A DNA stretch of 64,000 nucleotides, from positions 38,422,682-38,486,681 of the forward strand of contig NC_133104.1 of assembly GCF_022965805.1 (NCBI RefSeq), given 5' to 3'. Shown here piece after piece: positions 1 to 12,262 of this stretch. The notes beneath the pieces were generated by a model that saw only the letters and a list, made by a program, of their open reading frames with translations, did no database searches and was not told where the DNA came from. This DNA comes from Primulina eburnea (Eukaryota; Streptophyta; Magnoliopsida; Lamiales; Gesneriaceae). The position numbers and the translations under genes were made by a program. Positions within the stretch are counted from its first letter, which is position 1. Every line of letters starts with the position of its first letter.

Positions 1-114
1 TGTCTGTGGTTTTTACCCTAATAATTTTTAGGGGTTTTTCACTTAAATCTCGGTGTCCAGTTTATTCTTTATTTTCAGGTTTATTATCTCAAATTACCGC
101 AAGTGGGACCAACA
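1..114 (+). repeat. 3' end of the left copia LTR
   Basis: This stretch aligns with about 4571-4686, the end of the right LTR, and ends in the same GGGACCAACA. The rest of the LTR lies upstream of the window. Confidence 0.9.
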
Positions 115-116
115 TG

Positions 117-128
117 TGATATCAGAGC
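117..128 (+). other. Primer binding site (initiator tRNA-Met type) of the copia element
   Basis: TGATATCAGAGC lies two bases after the LTR end. It differs by one base from the common plant copia site TGGTATCAGAGC, which pairs with the 3' end of initiator tRNA-Met. Confidence 0.85.
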
Positions 129-270
129 TTTGGTTTAAAATTTTTAAAATTCTGAGTATGGTATGTCGTTGCAGCCTAGACTGATCTTCCACATCAGAAA
201 AGATTTTTTGAGATTTTTTTTATTTAAGGCATGATTATTTTGTCCAGTTTACTAAATTGTTGTAGACATA

Positions 271-1362
271 ATGGCTGGCAGGTACGAGATAACAAAGTTC
301 AATGGAATCAATTTTATGCTGTGGAAAATAAAGATACAAGTAGTTTTAAGAAAAGAGAATTGCTTGGCGGCTATTGGAGATAGACCGGTGGAAATTATGG
401 ACAATGGAAAGTGGAATGAGATGAATGATAATGTTGTTGCCAATTTACATTTGGCTATAGCAGACAAAGTTTTTACAAGTATATCTGAGATAAAAACAAC
501 CAAAGTTATCTGGGATACTCTGACAAAGATGTACGAGGTCAAGTCGTCATACAACATGATTTTCCTAAAGAGAAGGCTTTATACTCTTCGGATGGCGGAA
601 TTCTCATCGATGACCGACCATATCAACACATTAAATATTATATTTGCCCAACTCACTTCCATGGGGCATAAAACAGGGGAAAATGAACGTGCGGAGCTTC
701 TACTTCAAAGTCTACCAGATTCATATGATCAACTTATCATCAACATAACCAACAATATTCTTATGGGCTTTCTAAGATTCGACGATGTCTTAACTGTGGT
801 TCTCGGAGAAGAAATTCGGCGTAAGAACAAGGAAGATAGGTTGGTAACTTCAAAGCAGACAGAGGCTTTACCAATGATAAGAGGAATATTTATGGACCGT
901 GACTCCAGTGGGAGCCAAAGACGAGGTAGATCAAAGTTGAGAAGTAAGAAGCAAAATATTTACTGCTTTAAATGTGGCGGTGAAGGGCACTTCAAGAAAG
1001 AGTGTATGAGTATCGCGAAGAGTTCTCAAGGAAATGTGGCCAGTACTTCAGACAGTGGTGAAATATTATTCAGCGAAGCAACAACCGTTGCAGAAGACAT
1101 ACACAAATTTTGTGACACATGGATTATGGATTCAGGAGCGACATGGCACATGACGTCTCAGAGAGAATGGTTTGATCATTATGAATCAGTCTCAGGAGGA
1201 TCTGTATTCATGAGAAATGATCATGCCTTAGAGATCGCTGGGGTCGGCACTATCAAAATTAAAATATTTGATGACACCATTTGCACCATACATGAGGTAC
1301 AACGTGTGAAGGGACTGAAGAAAAATCTTTTGTCCTTGGGGCAATTGGATGACATTGGGTGA
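271..1362 (+). pseudogene. copia gag plus protease segment
   Basis: This 363-residue open frame starts at an ATG with downstream homology beginning at once (AGRYEITKFNGINF, typical of copia gag). A UBN2-type gag domain covers about residues 40-170. A CX2CX4HX4C zinc knuckle starts near residue 232, and the retropepsin motif DSGA is near residue 287. The frame ends just before the pre-integrase region, which continues in another frame from 1359. The segment is intact, but the polyprotein it belongs to is broken, so it is scored as part of a dead element. Confidence 0.88.
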
Positions 1363-4118
1363 AAAACTCGTATCGAGAACGAGATCATGAAAATTGTGAA
1401 GGGTGCGCTTGTGGTTATGAAGGTGGAAAAAGTTGCTACAAATCTGTATGTACTTCTGGAAGAAACACACAAAGAGTCAGAACTAGCTGTTGCATCAATT
1501 GGTCAGGAGAAGAATTAACAGTGTTATGGCATAGAAAGCTCAGGCATATGTCAGAACGAGGGTTGAAAATTCTCTCAGAACGGAAGCTGCTGCCGGGACT
1601 TACAAAAGTGTCACTACCTTTGAATTGTGTTACAAGTAAACAACACGGATTAAAGTTTGACACTTCTACTGCCAGGAGCAAAATCATATTGGAGCTGATT
1701 CATTCGGATGTTTGGCAAGCACCAGTTGTTTCTCTAGGAAGAGCGAGATACTTTGTCTCGTTCATGGATGATTTCTCTAGGAGATGTCAGGTGTATCCAA
1801 TCAAGAAGAAATCAGATGTTCTCCAGATCTTCAAAGATTTCAAAGCGCGGGTTGAACTTGATAATGAAAAGAAAATCAAGTTTATGAGGACTGACAATGG
1901 AAGAGAATATACCAGTGACGAGTTTGATGCATTTTGTCAACATAAGGGCATCAAAAGACAATTCACGACGGCTTATACACCTCAACAGAATAGAGTGGTG
2001 GAACGGATGAATAGAACCTTGTTGGACAGAACAAAAGCTTTATTGAGGACTGTGGGTCTAGAAAAGTCATTTTGGGCGGAAGCAATCAAAACTGCTTGTT
2101 ATATTATCAATGGTTCTCCTTCAGTGTCGATTGATCTGAAGACTCCGATGGAGATGTGGACCGGGAAGCTGATAGATTATTCTCATTTGCATACATTTGT
2201 AAGTCCTGTGTACGTTTTGTACAATGAGAAAGAAAGATCGAAGTTGGATTCGAAATCCAGAAAATGTATCTTTTTGGTTTATGCTGATGGAGTAAAGGGG
2301 TTTCGCTTGTGGGATCCTACTGTTCACAAGCTTGTCATCAGCATAGATGTTATCTTTGAGGAAGATAAAGTAAAGGGAGACAAAGGCACACCGAATTCAG
2401 AAACTATTATTTTTTAGGTGGAAAATAAGACGGACTAAGGTCAAGTTTCTTGTGAAGCAGTATTAGAGCACGAAGAACAAGAACATGTTGAGTCTGAGGT
2501 TTTCAATGTGAGGCAGTCAACTCGAGATAGAAGACCACCAGGTTGGCTTTCTGATTATATCACTGAAAGAAATATTGCATATTGTCTATTATCAGAGGAT
2601 GGTAAGCCATCGAGTTTCCACGAGGTTACTCAAAGCTCGGATGTATCCTTGTGGATGATAGCAATGCAAGAAGAGTTGGAGGCATTAGACATGAATAAAA
2701 CTTGGAATCTTGTTATACTACCACGAGGAAGGAAAGCCATTGGAAACAGATAGGTCTATAAAATCAAGCATGATGGGAATAACCAAGTGGAGCGGCATCG
2801 TGCTAGATTGTTGGTAAAAAGGTATGCTCAAAAGAAGTCATTGACTTCAATAAGATAGTTTCTCCTGATGGTATTGTGTGCAGTGTTTGACCTACATCTA
2901 GAATAACTAGATGTGAAAACTGCATTTCTTCATGGAGATCTTGAAGAAGAAATATATATGCTCCAGCCAGAAGATTTTGCGGAAAAAAAGGCAAAGAGAA
3001 CAAGGTTTGCAGGTTGAACAAATCTCTATATGGTCTCAAACAGGCGCCAAGGTGTTGGTACAAGAGATTTGATTCCTATATCATGAGCCTTCGATACAAC
3101 AGACTGAGTGCAGACACTTGTACTTATTTCAAGAGGTCTGGTGATAGTTATATTATTTTGCTGTTATATGTGGATGACATGTTGGTAGCAGCCCCCAACA
3201 AAGATCAGGTTCAAGGATTGAAGGTACAGCTGGTTAGGGAATTTGATATGAAGGACTTGGGACCAGCAAACAAGATTCTAGGGATGCAAGTTCACCGAGA
3301 CAGAAGTAACAGAAAGATTTGGCTTCCCCAGAAAAATTATTTGAAGAAAGTCTTGCAACGCTTCAACATGCAAGATAGCAAGCCAATATCGACCCCTCTT
3401 CTTGTTAACTTCAAGTTATCCTCTGAGACATGTCATAGCAGTGAAGCAGAGAGGATGGAGATGTCTCGAGTACCATATGCATCAGCAGTGGAAAGTTTGA
3501 TGTTCGCCATGATCTGTACAAGACTGGACATTGCTCAAGCAGTGGGAGCAGTTAGTCGGTATATGGCGAACCCTGAACGAGAGCATTGGAGCACTGATAA
3601 GAGGATCCTTAGATACATTAAGAGTACCTCGAATGTTGCATTATGTTATGGAAGATGGGATTACACTCAGGGGCTATGTCGATTCAGATTATGCAGGTGA
3701 TCCTGATAAGAGGAAACCTACTACTGATTATGTGTTTATACTTGCATGGGGAGCTGTAAGCTGGGTTTCAAAATTGTAGACAGTTGTGGCGTTATCTACA
3801 ACAGAGGAAGAATACATGGCAGCTTCTCAAGCTTGTAATGATGCAATATGGATTAAAAGGATATTAGAGGAGATCGGGTACAAACAAGATAATGCTTCTT
3901 TGTTTTGTGACAGTCAAAGTGCCTTTCACATCGCAAGGAATCCAGCATTTCATTCCAGGACAAAACACATGGAAGTACAATTTCACTTTGTGCGGGAAGT
4001 AGTAGAAGAAGGAAGCGTGGATATGCAGAAGATCAATACAAAGGATAACATAGCTGATTTTCTTACCAAGCCAGTGACACTGTTAAGTTTGAGTGGTGTA
4101 GATCCTCAAGTGGCCTAG
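1359..4118 (+). pseudogene. copia pol (integrase, reverse transcriptase, RNase H), broken
   Basis: Integrase runs to about 2417, with the pre-integrase WHRKLRHM, HSDVW, TDNGREY and VVERMN blocks around the D,D,E residues. RT follows in pieces: a block at 2508-2753 ending at a stop, a frame-shifted bridge to 3013, then 3014-3700 with SLYGLKQAPRCWY and the catalytic YVDDM. RNase H continues in a third frame (3660-4118) with STTEEEYMAASQ and DSQSAFHIA. A stop sits at 3777. At least four frame changes or stops show the element cannot make its own polyprotein. Confidence 0.9.
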
Positions 4119-4205
4119 CGGAAATGTAAGCAGCAGAGAATGGCAAGATTGAAATGATGTATGGAGGTGTGTTTGATTCTCAATCAAATCTCCAAGTGGG
4201 AGAAA

Positions 4206-4686
4206 TGTCGGCAAGTACAGGAAATGAATTTATTGCACATGCATTTGTTTGATGGTAGCATTCAATGGGGCTAAAGAATTTGAAAACGGAAAAAAACACG
4301 TTTTTGCAATCTTTTGACGAATGATATTCAGACGGAACGTGTTTTATACGCGGTTTCACACTTCGAAATTTTACTATAAATATGTGCCTCATTCCTTCAT
4401 TTCAAATCATCCCTTCTTCGAGTTTTCTCTCATTCTTATAAGCATTTGAGTGCTTAGTTCTATAATATTTGTGAGGTGTTTTGTTCTCCTGCATTAAGAG
4501 AGTGTGTGTTCTCTTTGGAATACAGTGAGTAAGTTTTACACCACAAAATATTATAGTGAAATTCTTTTCATCTTGGCCGTGGTTTTTACTCTAATAATTT
4601 TTAGGGGGTTTCCACGTAATCTCAGTGTCCAGTTTATTCTTTATTTTCGAGTTTATTATCTCAAATTACTGTAAATGGGACCAACA
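4206..4686 (+). repeat. Right LTR of the copia element (481 bp)
   Basis: It starts TGTCGGCAAG right after the purine-rich CAAGTGGGAGAAA and ends CCAACA. Its last 116 bases match the window start. It holds a TATAAATATG box near 4375, a likely promoter inside the LTR. Confidence 0.88.
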
Positions 4687-5949
4687 CAAATGCATAACAA
4701 GAACATAATAGAAGAAGAAGTGACTGACCATCAGCTGCCTGTTGTCCTTTAGTGCCAATTCAGTGTCTTCTTTAGTCTGTTAATTAAACTATTGCAAATA
4801 TTATTTTTTAGAAATTTTAAGTGTGGGTTCCTTTGAGTTTATCGTTGTCGCAATTTTGAATATTATTCATATTATCATTTTCAGAAATTGAAATTCTTAA
4901 AGTTTTAGTATTTTTATATCATAATATGTTTTTAATATATTAAATGAAGAGTTTCGATTTATATAAGTTGACTAATTCTATTCTACATGCATGGAGCAAG
5001 CTGGCATGTAGCCAAACATAAAGGCTTAAGAATTTGCAAATTAAATTGTGTTTCACTCTTTCAAGACATTTTCACCATAATATATTAGATAAGGACAAAC
5101 AATATTTGAAAGAGTATACAATTCTATTTTATGACGTGTTATTAAATCATATGTTATTTATCAGTTTACTTTGTCGATGGTATTGTATTTTGATTATATA
5201 GTCTTGTGTGTATATTTATATGCTAGTAGTGGATTTATAAAGATTTTTGTTAGATTTGATGAATGTTTTATGAATAAGTTTATAAATATCATTTTTTTCT
5301 AATTTTGTGTGAATATTTTTGTTTATAATTCTGTATTTAGTAAATCTTTTCCATATAAAATTTTTAACCACTAAGTTGACACATGTTTTTGTTTGATTTC
5401 TTGGAAAAATGGAATCTGGATCATCAAATTTTTCATTCTTGGGTAGCTGTGAGTTTAAAAATGAACTCTATATGATTTCAATCTTTAATGGCTTCAGTCT
5501 GACGGAGCTATTTCTTATTTGGGAGAAAATGTGAAGATATTTCTCCACAAACTATGTCTTTGCAATATCTAGCCCCCATCAGAAGATCTATGTGACGTTG
5601 AATGAAAATGATGACGTTCGTATCATGACCCATATTTACACATCTATGAGACTGACAATATTAACATGAGTACATTGAAAAAAGACCAAATGAGAGGCCA
5701 AATTGGGTATAATTTTTGTTGATGTTTTTTTTTTTGGTTTTTAATGCATTTTCAGAGTGCAACTACTGACGATAACATTTTTTTATCGTATGCTTCATGA
5801 AGATCTGTTGTGAGTGTGCTTCTTGTGAATCTAGATGTGTTAGTTATGTTTGTAAAATAATTGATCATTTGCATTGTTATCCAGAACACAAGTATTATTT
5901 TATGTGTCTTATAGTAATAATTGTGTAAAAGGTACAAAATGGAAGTGTT
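4687..5949. other. AT-rich spacer, no gene seen
   Basis: No coding frame, RNA gene or clear terminal repeat was recognised. The 3' part may already belong to the MULE that follows, but no MULE terminal inverted repeat could be fixed. Confidence 0.5.
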
Positions 5950-7176
5950 AACAAAATTTTGAATTACTTAAAATATGGTTGAATCTGAAGATGAGACGAT
6001 GAGCAGTAATGATGGTCATCTTGAAGTTGCTTTGTTAAGAAGTTCGTAGTTGCATCTGTGAAAATGATCAAATATTAAAGGATGTTGTTGATTTCAAGTT
6101 TATTCTAAAAATTATGCAATTGCTACGAGTCATTATTTTTCATATAGAAAAATTGATAATGAGAAGGTTAATCTTGTATACACAAAGCTGACAATCTTTT
6201 GGCATTAGAAAATGTAATCTAATACATACATGTGAAGATGACAATATTCATAATAGAGGACATCCCCGAGCTGATGTTGCATAGGTTTCCAATGTTGTGA
6301 TGGAGAGATTGAGGGGAGATTCATCGTATCAACCATGCATGATGTTGAAAGATATACAAAGAGAATATGAGGTTGAGCTTATTTACCACAAGGTCTGGAA
6401 AATGAAGGAATGGCTATGCATGACATTCATGGTGCATATGATAGGTCTTATTATAGATTAAGATGATATTGTAGTATCATTAAATAAACTAATCCTGAAA
6501 TATTGTTAAGTGTGAAATTGACCCTTGTAGTAATAAATTTAAACGATTATTCATATGTTTCAATGCATGTGCAATGATTTTGTCAGTGGATGTAGGCCAT
6601 TGGTTTTCTTGAATGACACTCACATAAAGAATAAATACAAGGGAAATTCTTTTGTTGTTGCAAAAGATGTAAATGAGGATCTTTTTACATTAGCATATTC
6701 AATGAATGCTGAAAATGATGATAATTGGGGATGATTTTCTTTCAAACTTATAGATGCTCTGATTTACATAATGTATGTGGTTCGATGAGTACACTTTTTT
6801 ATTTGATAGGCATCCTGGAATAATCAAGGATGTTGAGTTAATATTGTCAAGCAATCATCACAAATAGCTAATTTCGTGAAACAGGTTTGTAAGCAATTGT
6901 ATATTTGTGTTAAGAAACATTTTAAAATATTATTTTATGTATTCTAGTTTATAATCTTTTCTCTATTTTTTAATATAGTTCATGCAAAGATACTCACTTC
7001 ACAACACAAAATATCGGCCATCTTTGTTCAAAAAGCTGCATATGCCCCATCAAGGCAAGAGTTTGAAAAGCACATTAACAAATAATAACATCAATGTCAC
7101 TTGCAAGAGACTTCATAGTCAATTCCTCTCTAGAAAGTTGTGCAAATGCATGGTTTTTTGGAAATCGACGGGGTAT

Positions 7177-8584
7177 CACTACAAGAAAAACGGGCAACGA
7201 CAACGGATTTTATCCGTTGTCGTAGCCTTTTAAAAACTGTTGTAACTGAGAGTGTTGTTGAAAGTCCATTCAACGACAACGGTTTTTATCCGTTGTGGTA
7301 GAAAGAATTTGCGACGGTATTTAAAACCGTCACTAAATCAATTAGCGACGGTTTTAATCATAACCGTCGCTAAATTTTGCGACGGTCTACATATAACAAC
7401 CGTTGCTAAATTTAGCGACGGTCAGCATATAAAGACCGTCGTCGTCGTAACATTTAGCGACGGTCTTTAATCATGAATTCCGTCGCTAATTTGTTTCGAA
7501 AAATAAAAAAAATCTTTTAATAATTTAATAAATCTAAAAGAAACTAACAATCGAAACTATAATCGTGTAAAAGAAAAAAAATTTAAGTGTTTTAAATGTA
7601 AGAGAAAAAATTTTTAAGTGTTGTGAAGTGATAAAATTGTGTATGAGAATAATTTGAAATGTTGTGTGAAGTGATAAAATTGTGTATGAGAGAAAAATTT
7701 TAAGTATTGTGTGAAGTGATAAAAATGTGTATGAGAGAAAAATTTCAAGTGTTGTGTGAAGTGATAAAAATGTGTATGAGAAAAAAAATTTTAAGTGTTG
7801 TGTGAAGTGATAAAATTGTGTATGAGAGAAAAATTTTAAGTGTTGTGAAGTAGTGAAAAAAATTTTAAGTGTTGAAAAATATTAAATGTTGTGAAGTAGT
7901 GAGAAAAAGTTAAGTGTTGTGAAGAAAATGGAGTGGAACACGGGTATTTATAGTGAGTTAGCGACGGTTTGTTGTAAAATCGTCGCCAAAATTTAAATTA
8001 GCGACGGTTTGGATTTTATCGTCGCGAAATTTAGCGACAAGTTTTGAAATACTGTCGCATGTTTTAATTTTGCGACGGTTGGAATTTACACCGTCGCGAA
8101 ATATGACGACGGTGTTTTAAAAACCGTTGCTAAATTTAGCGACGAATGGCATGAAACTGTTGCTAATTTTAAGCATGTGACGGTTTGATTTGAAACAGTC
8201 GCTATAATTAGCGACTGTTTATTCAAACCCGTCGCTGATCTTATTTGAGCGACGGTTATTTTAAAACCGTCGCTAATTTTAGCGACGGTTGTTTGAAATT
8301 CCGTCGCTAAATTTGACACCGTCTCCCCCAACCGTTGTTGTTTGTCCAAAAACCACGTTATTCGACAACGGTTTTATTTTCCAAAAAAAACACGCTAATA
8401 GACAACGGTTCATTGAACCGTTGTCATTGACCCTAAAACCGTTGTCTTTGACAAAAAACTGTTGTCTTTGATCCCCAAAAGACAACGGTTTTGGCTAAAA
8501 CCGTTGTGAAAAACTCTACGACAACGGTTTTGCACAAAAACCGTTGTCGTATGTGTGTTGTTGTATGGCGTTTTTCTTGTAGTG
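7177..8584. mobile_element. Non-autonomous CACTA (En/Spm-type) element
   Basis: The ends are CACTACAAGAAAAACG and CGTTTTTCTTGTAGTG, perfect 16-bp terminal inverted repeats of the CACTA superfamily. They are flanked by the 3-bp duplication TAT (7174-7176 and 8585-8587). Outer parts carry repeated ACAACGG motifs, and inner parts carry many GCGACGGT/ACCGTCGC motifs in both orientations. Such subterminal repeats are the usual transposase-binding arrays of this superfamily. No transposase frame is present, so movement would need a partner. The short frames inside are repeat artefacts. Confidence 0.93.
7605..7930 (+). repeat. Tandem repeat, about 48-50 bp period, in the CACTA core
   Basis: A unit of the type GTGAAGTGATAAAATTGTGT plus ATGAGAGAAAAATTTTAAGT recurs about five times, with shorter partial units at the right end (GTGAAGTAGTGA). 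It occupies the middle of the element between the two motif arrays. Confidence 0.8.
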
Positions 8585-9599
8585 TATAATAAAAAAAATA
8601 ATATATTTGAGTTCTGGAATAGTTGGGTTAAAGCTGCACGATTTCTTCCTATTGTGGGCATGATGGACCACATACATTCAAATTAAGGCATGATGCACAG
8701 ATGACTTAAAGCGATGATGAGGATGGGTAAAAGATTGAGTCCATCAAAAGAGAATGTTCTTGAAAAAAAAAACATGTTGAATCTCATAGTTTTCAAGTGT
8801 GTAAGGCATGTGGTTGGAGTTTTAATGTTGTGGATGGAGATAAATCATCTATTGTTTTTTGTATTATACGAGTTGTTCATGTAGAGCCTGACAACTTAAT
8901 AGACTTCCATGCAAGCACTCATGTGGTGCAATAGAGTCAAAATCATTTTTTTATATGATTTTTGTGACAAATACTTTACGATACAGTTATATCGTGAAAC
9001 TTACAAAAGACTCCTAAATCTGATACCTATGTTCAAGATGCATGAATCCAATGGCAACAACACATTTATAATCAATCCTTATGATGTTTGAAGCCAATCG
9101 GGCCGAAGAAGAACTCAAAAGATACCATCGCAAGCAATACTCCAAATGTCAAAGTGTGGTCAGTGTCATAAGAAATGTCACAATTGATGATTCTGCAAAA
9201 GACCCATTAACTAGCCTTTGAATTATGTTTTGTTAACATAATTTTGAGTTGTTTGACTTATAAGCAAAAATATTTTATTAGTATATTTATGCCTTACAAT
9301 ATTATCATGATTATTATTGAAACAACTAATAAGTTTTCCTATTCAAAGGAAAAAGGATGGTAGAACACAAATTTGCGAGACCACATGAACAAAGAAGGTT
9401 TACTCGGTGATGTATCATTGTCTTTATGATCATTTTGCGACATATTTTTTATTTTATCATATTTTGTTGAGTCATGTATTTGTATGATGTTAATGAATTT
9501 AGACTTTTGTTAAGTGAGTCTTATTTCTTCTTGTTGTATTTTAGGTATAATTTCATTTCTGTTAGAAAATAAAAATAAAAACATATAAACTTATATCTT

Positions 9600-10876
9600 A
9601 TTGTGTGTGAGGAAATATCAGTAATCAATATACCTATAAAAGTGTGGATGAAGGGCATTGTTTTCCAATTGTGCAATGACATAATTAACCTTCTATTCAC
9701 ACTTCAAGATTAGAATGTAACTCCTACATTAATTTTATCAAATAACTCATCTTTATACTACATTTAAATATTTTATCCTACTACATTTAAATATTTTATC
9801 CTTTTAATTCTCTCTACATGTTTTTCCAATGATTTTATTATAATTTTGTAATTATATTTTTATTGCAATTTCTAATTAAGTAATAAATTATAGTATCACA
9901 AAAATATATATGAACGTCTACTTATTTTGTTATATTTCAATCTATATCTATATATCTATAAATAAATAAAATAAAAGTGTGGATAAAAGGGCATTGTTTT
10001 CTAATTGTGCAATGACAAAATTAACCTTTTATACACACTTCAATAATAGAATGTAACTCATATATTAATTTTATCAAATAACTCATTTTTATACTACATT
10101 TAAATGTTTTATCCTTTTAATTTTCTCTTTACATTTTTTTTAATGATTTTATTGTAATTTTGTAATTATATTTTTAGTACAATTTCTAATTAAGTAATAA
10201 ATCTATATACCTATAAAAGTGTGGATAAATGTCATTGTACCAATAGTTTAAAATATATATTTAATAATTATCATATGAGTTTATTTGATATTATCATATA
10301 AGCTTATTTGAATGTGCATTTCTTTATATATGTTGATTTATTTATTATTTTAAAAACTTATTTAACAAGAAATTAATAGTCATCAATGTTAGTCTATGAA
10401 AGATCCATATATAGAATTTATTATCTATGATACAGAATTATAAAAATAAAAAATAAAAAATTTTAGGAGATTAAATTAAATATTATAAGTTATATTTTAC
10501 TATCAATATTACTATTTCATTTGTTTTAATATTATTTTTATGAGTTACTCACAGTAATTTTCAATTGATAATTATTTGTCTTTAATATGCTTCGTTTTTT
10601 TTCAGATTATGACATTGATAAATCCATAATTTGGTTAATTTTTAGGTTATTGTACTTTATATGTGGTGTTTGAATATGTTGTATAACATAAAATCAACTG
10701 TTTGAATTTTAATTTGGAAAACAATTTTGAAAGTAAGTTATATAAGTTCTTATAAATCGTTTAATATGACAAGAAATTAAGCCCAGATAAATAACAAAAT
10801 GATTCATTTTTTTTAGAAAATCATTTTTTTAATTTTTATAATATAATTGATATTACGTGCAATGCATTATACTAGT
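9600..10876 (+). mobile_element. Possible non-autonomous Helitron with repeated 5' segments
   Basis: Related blocks containing TATAAAAGTGTGGAT start near 9632, 9970 and 10210. The first two share about 230 bp, including GGGCATTGTTTTC and AATTGTGCAATGACA. The right end reads ACGTGCAATGCATTATACTAGT, a small hairpin followed by CTAG before T, as expected for a plant Helitron 3' end. No Rep/helicase coding remains. The 5' end cannot be fixed because the start block is iterated. Helitron identity is an inference. Confidence 0.45.
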
Positions 10877-11049
10877 AATAATACAATCGTAAACTTGAAA
10901 ATCTTCATATCACACTCACTCAACAAATAAAGGCATCGTCATATAAGTTTGTGCATCCATTACAATTCATGATCTACAAATATACGTACGTAGCTAACAA
11001 GTATTTATTACATTTTTTTTTAAAAATTTTCATCAAATGACAATAATGT

Positions 11050-11067
11050 ACACACACACACACACAG

Positions 11068-11098
<31 letters not shown>
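11050..11098. repeat. (CA)n/(TA)n microsatellite
   Basis: A run of CA repeats passes directly into TA repeats. It lies just beyond the stop codon of the SPH gene, in its likely 3' UTR. Confidence 0.95.
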
Positions 11099-11101
<3 letters not shown>

Positions 11102-11124
11102 GTATATGTAAGTCTGTGTACTGA

Positions 11125-11586
11125 TCAGTTAGCATAGTAGCCTTTGATGACTCCACCTCTAATGAGTGACTCATAATTGGGATCATAATCATAAGTTGTC
11201 CAATTTCCCCATTGTGGCTCGAAACGGTATGCGCTGTCCTCATTGAACCTCCAATCGCACGACGTGTACTTGTCGTCGCTGCAGCCGTAGTCGTACCGGA
11301 AGGCCACGAAGTTTCCCATGTTGGTGGAGCAGTTGAACATGGTGGCCGAGGGATAGAAGACGCGTATGCTGATATTGAATTTATATTGCTGCCATGACTT
11401 CAAGTGAATCACGCCGAAGCTGTCTTCGAAGGAAAAACAGCGCAGACTGAGGTAGTTCGGGTGGATGTTGGTTATCGAGATCGTCTTCTCATTTTTCTTG
11501 GCCATCATCGGGGTGGAAAGCAGGAGGAAGGCGGCGGCGAAGAGGAGAAAGATGGTGGCACGTGGGTTGGCAGCCAAGTGGTGCAT
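11125..11586 (-). CDS. Plant self-incompatibility S1 family protein (S-protein homologue, SPH)
   Basis: This is a one-exon gene of 153 residues, as usual for the family. Residues 1-29 look like a secretion signal (hydrophobic IFLLFAAAFLLLS, ending MMA). The mature part follows the S1 pattern: ISITN, then LRC, an acidic turn with FGV, an aromatic stretch YKFNISI, FNC, and a C-terminal CDWRF. Four cysteines (about 50, 86, 102, 110) could form the two disulfides expected of the fold. N-glycosylation sequons occur at NCS and NWT. The founder of the family is the poppy pistil S determinant; most homologues are small secreted proteins of unknown role. Nothing in the sequence shows expression site or partner. 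Two in-frame methionines (27, 28) are alternative starts but would remove the signal. Confidence 0.85.
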   Translation of the reverse strand: MHHLAANPRATIFLLFAAAFLLLSTPMMAKKNEKTISITNIHPNYLSLRCFSFEDSFGVIHLKSWQQYKFNISIRVFYPSATMFNCSTNMGNFVAFRYDYGCSDDKYTSCDWRFNEDSAYRFEPQWGNWTTYDYDPNYESLIRGGVIKGYYAN

Positions 11587-11799
11587 GGCGACGGTGCGTG
11601 CCTTCGTTCTTCCTCCAAGATTTTGTTGGGTTCCTGGTTTTCACTGTCCCATTATTTATTTATTTTTATTATAATAAATTATTTTTATTTTAACGTGAAT
11701 TCGAACACATCTATAAAAAATGTTTATTCGACTACTTCAGGCGGGTGATGACCATCCGATCATTTTGATAACATTTTTTCGTTCAATAAATTTTCAAAG

Positions 11800-11912
11800 G
11801 CAAAAACTTATGAGAACTTTTTACGCTAAGAATATTACTTTTTATTCTGAATATCGGTAGGGTTGACCTGTCTCACAGATAAAGATTCGTGAGATCGTCT
11901 CTCAAGAGACAT
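11800..11912 (-). mobile_element. SINE-like repeat copy A, internally deleted
   Basis: GGCAAAAACTTATGAGA is followed directly by the AT-rich middle and the GTTGACCTGTCTCACAG end of the family seen at 12095, 27662, 36963 and 37411. About half the unit is missing. No target duplication was found. Confidence 0.65.
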
Positions 11913-12094
11913 ACTATTGAAAAATGTAATCTCATTCTGTATAGTTACCCGAAGCTTATCTTTAACCAATTGCATTATAATATATATTAAAACAGGGAAT
12001 TTCTTGAGTTGCTGAAAGGAAAATTCCTTAACATGTAAAAGGCAAAAACCAGAATTTGATGTGTAATACAAACATGCACACATGTATAATAATG

Positions 12095-12262
12095 AGTGGG
12101 TCTACCGTCTCACAGATCCTAATATGTGAGACGAGTCAACCCTACTCATATTCATAATAAAAAGTGTTATTCTTAGCATAAAAAATAAAATTTTTTCATG
12201 GATGACCCAAATAAGAAATCCGACTCACAAATACGACCCGTGAGACCGTCTCACACAAGTTT
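12095..12262 (+). mobile_element. SINE-like repeat copy B
   Basis: It starts GAGTGGGTCTACCGTCTCAC and ends GTGAGACCGTCTCACACAAG plus a T run. The CAACCC block near position 50 recalls a polymerase III B box. The flanks are AT-rich and only weakly similar, so the duplication is uncertain. Confidence 0.7.

Larger units (their letters stand above)
1..4686 (+). mobile_element. Ty1/copia LTR retrotransposon, decayed, 5' LTR cut by window edge
   Basis: A copia element reads left to right as LTR remnant, primer binding site, gag with zinc knuckle, protease, integrase, reverse transcriptase, RNase H, purine tract and LTR. Protease-integrase-RT-RNase H is the Ty1/copia order, and the gag and pol resemble the Tnt1/Tork group (family inference). 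The last 114 bases of the left LTR match the end of the right LTR with scattered changes. Several stops and frame changes in pol make it non-autonomous. The left target duplication lies outside the window, so the insertion site cannot be verified. Confidence 0.93.
5950..9240 (+). pseudogene. MuDR-type MULE transposase, heavily decayed, split by a CACTA element
   Basis: Three-frame reading recovers successive blocks of a plant MuDR transposase. An N-terminal DNA-binding region lies near 6100-6240. A block containing HPRADVA, SNVVMERLRGDSSYQP and DIQREYEVEL is at 6255-6390. The transposase core with the FLDGTHIKNKYKGN-like stretch is near 6600-6660, and FWNSWVKAARFLP is at 8610-8660. A SWIM-type zinc finger and a C-terminal zinc knuckle fragment lie at 8790-9190. 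Every block is broken by stops and shifts. Coding similarity resumes right after the CACTA insertion (7177-8584), so the CACTA element landed in this gene. No MULE terminal inverted repeats were found. Confidence 0.75.

Noticed and set aside
7177..8584. CRISPR-like array of short repeats
   Set aside because: Repeats face both ways, vary in spacing and sit inside CACTA ends; this is plant DNA.
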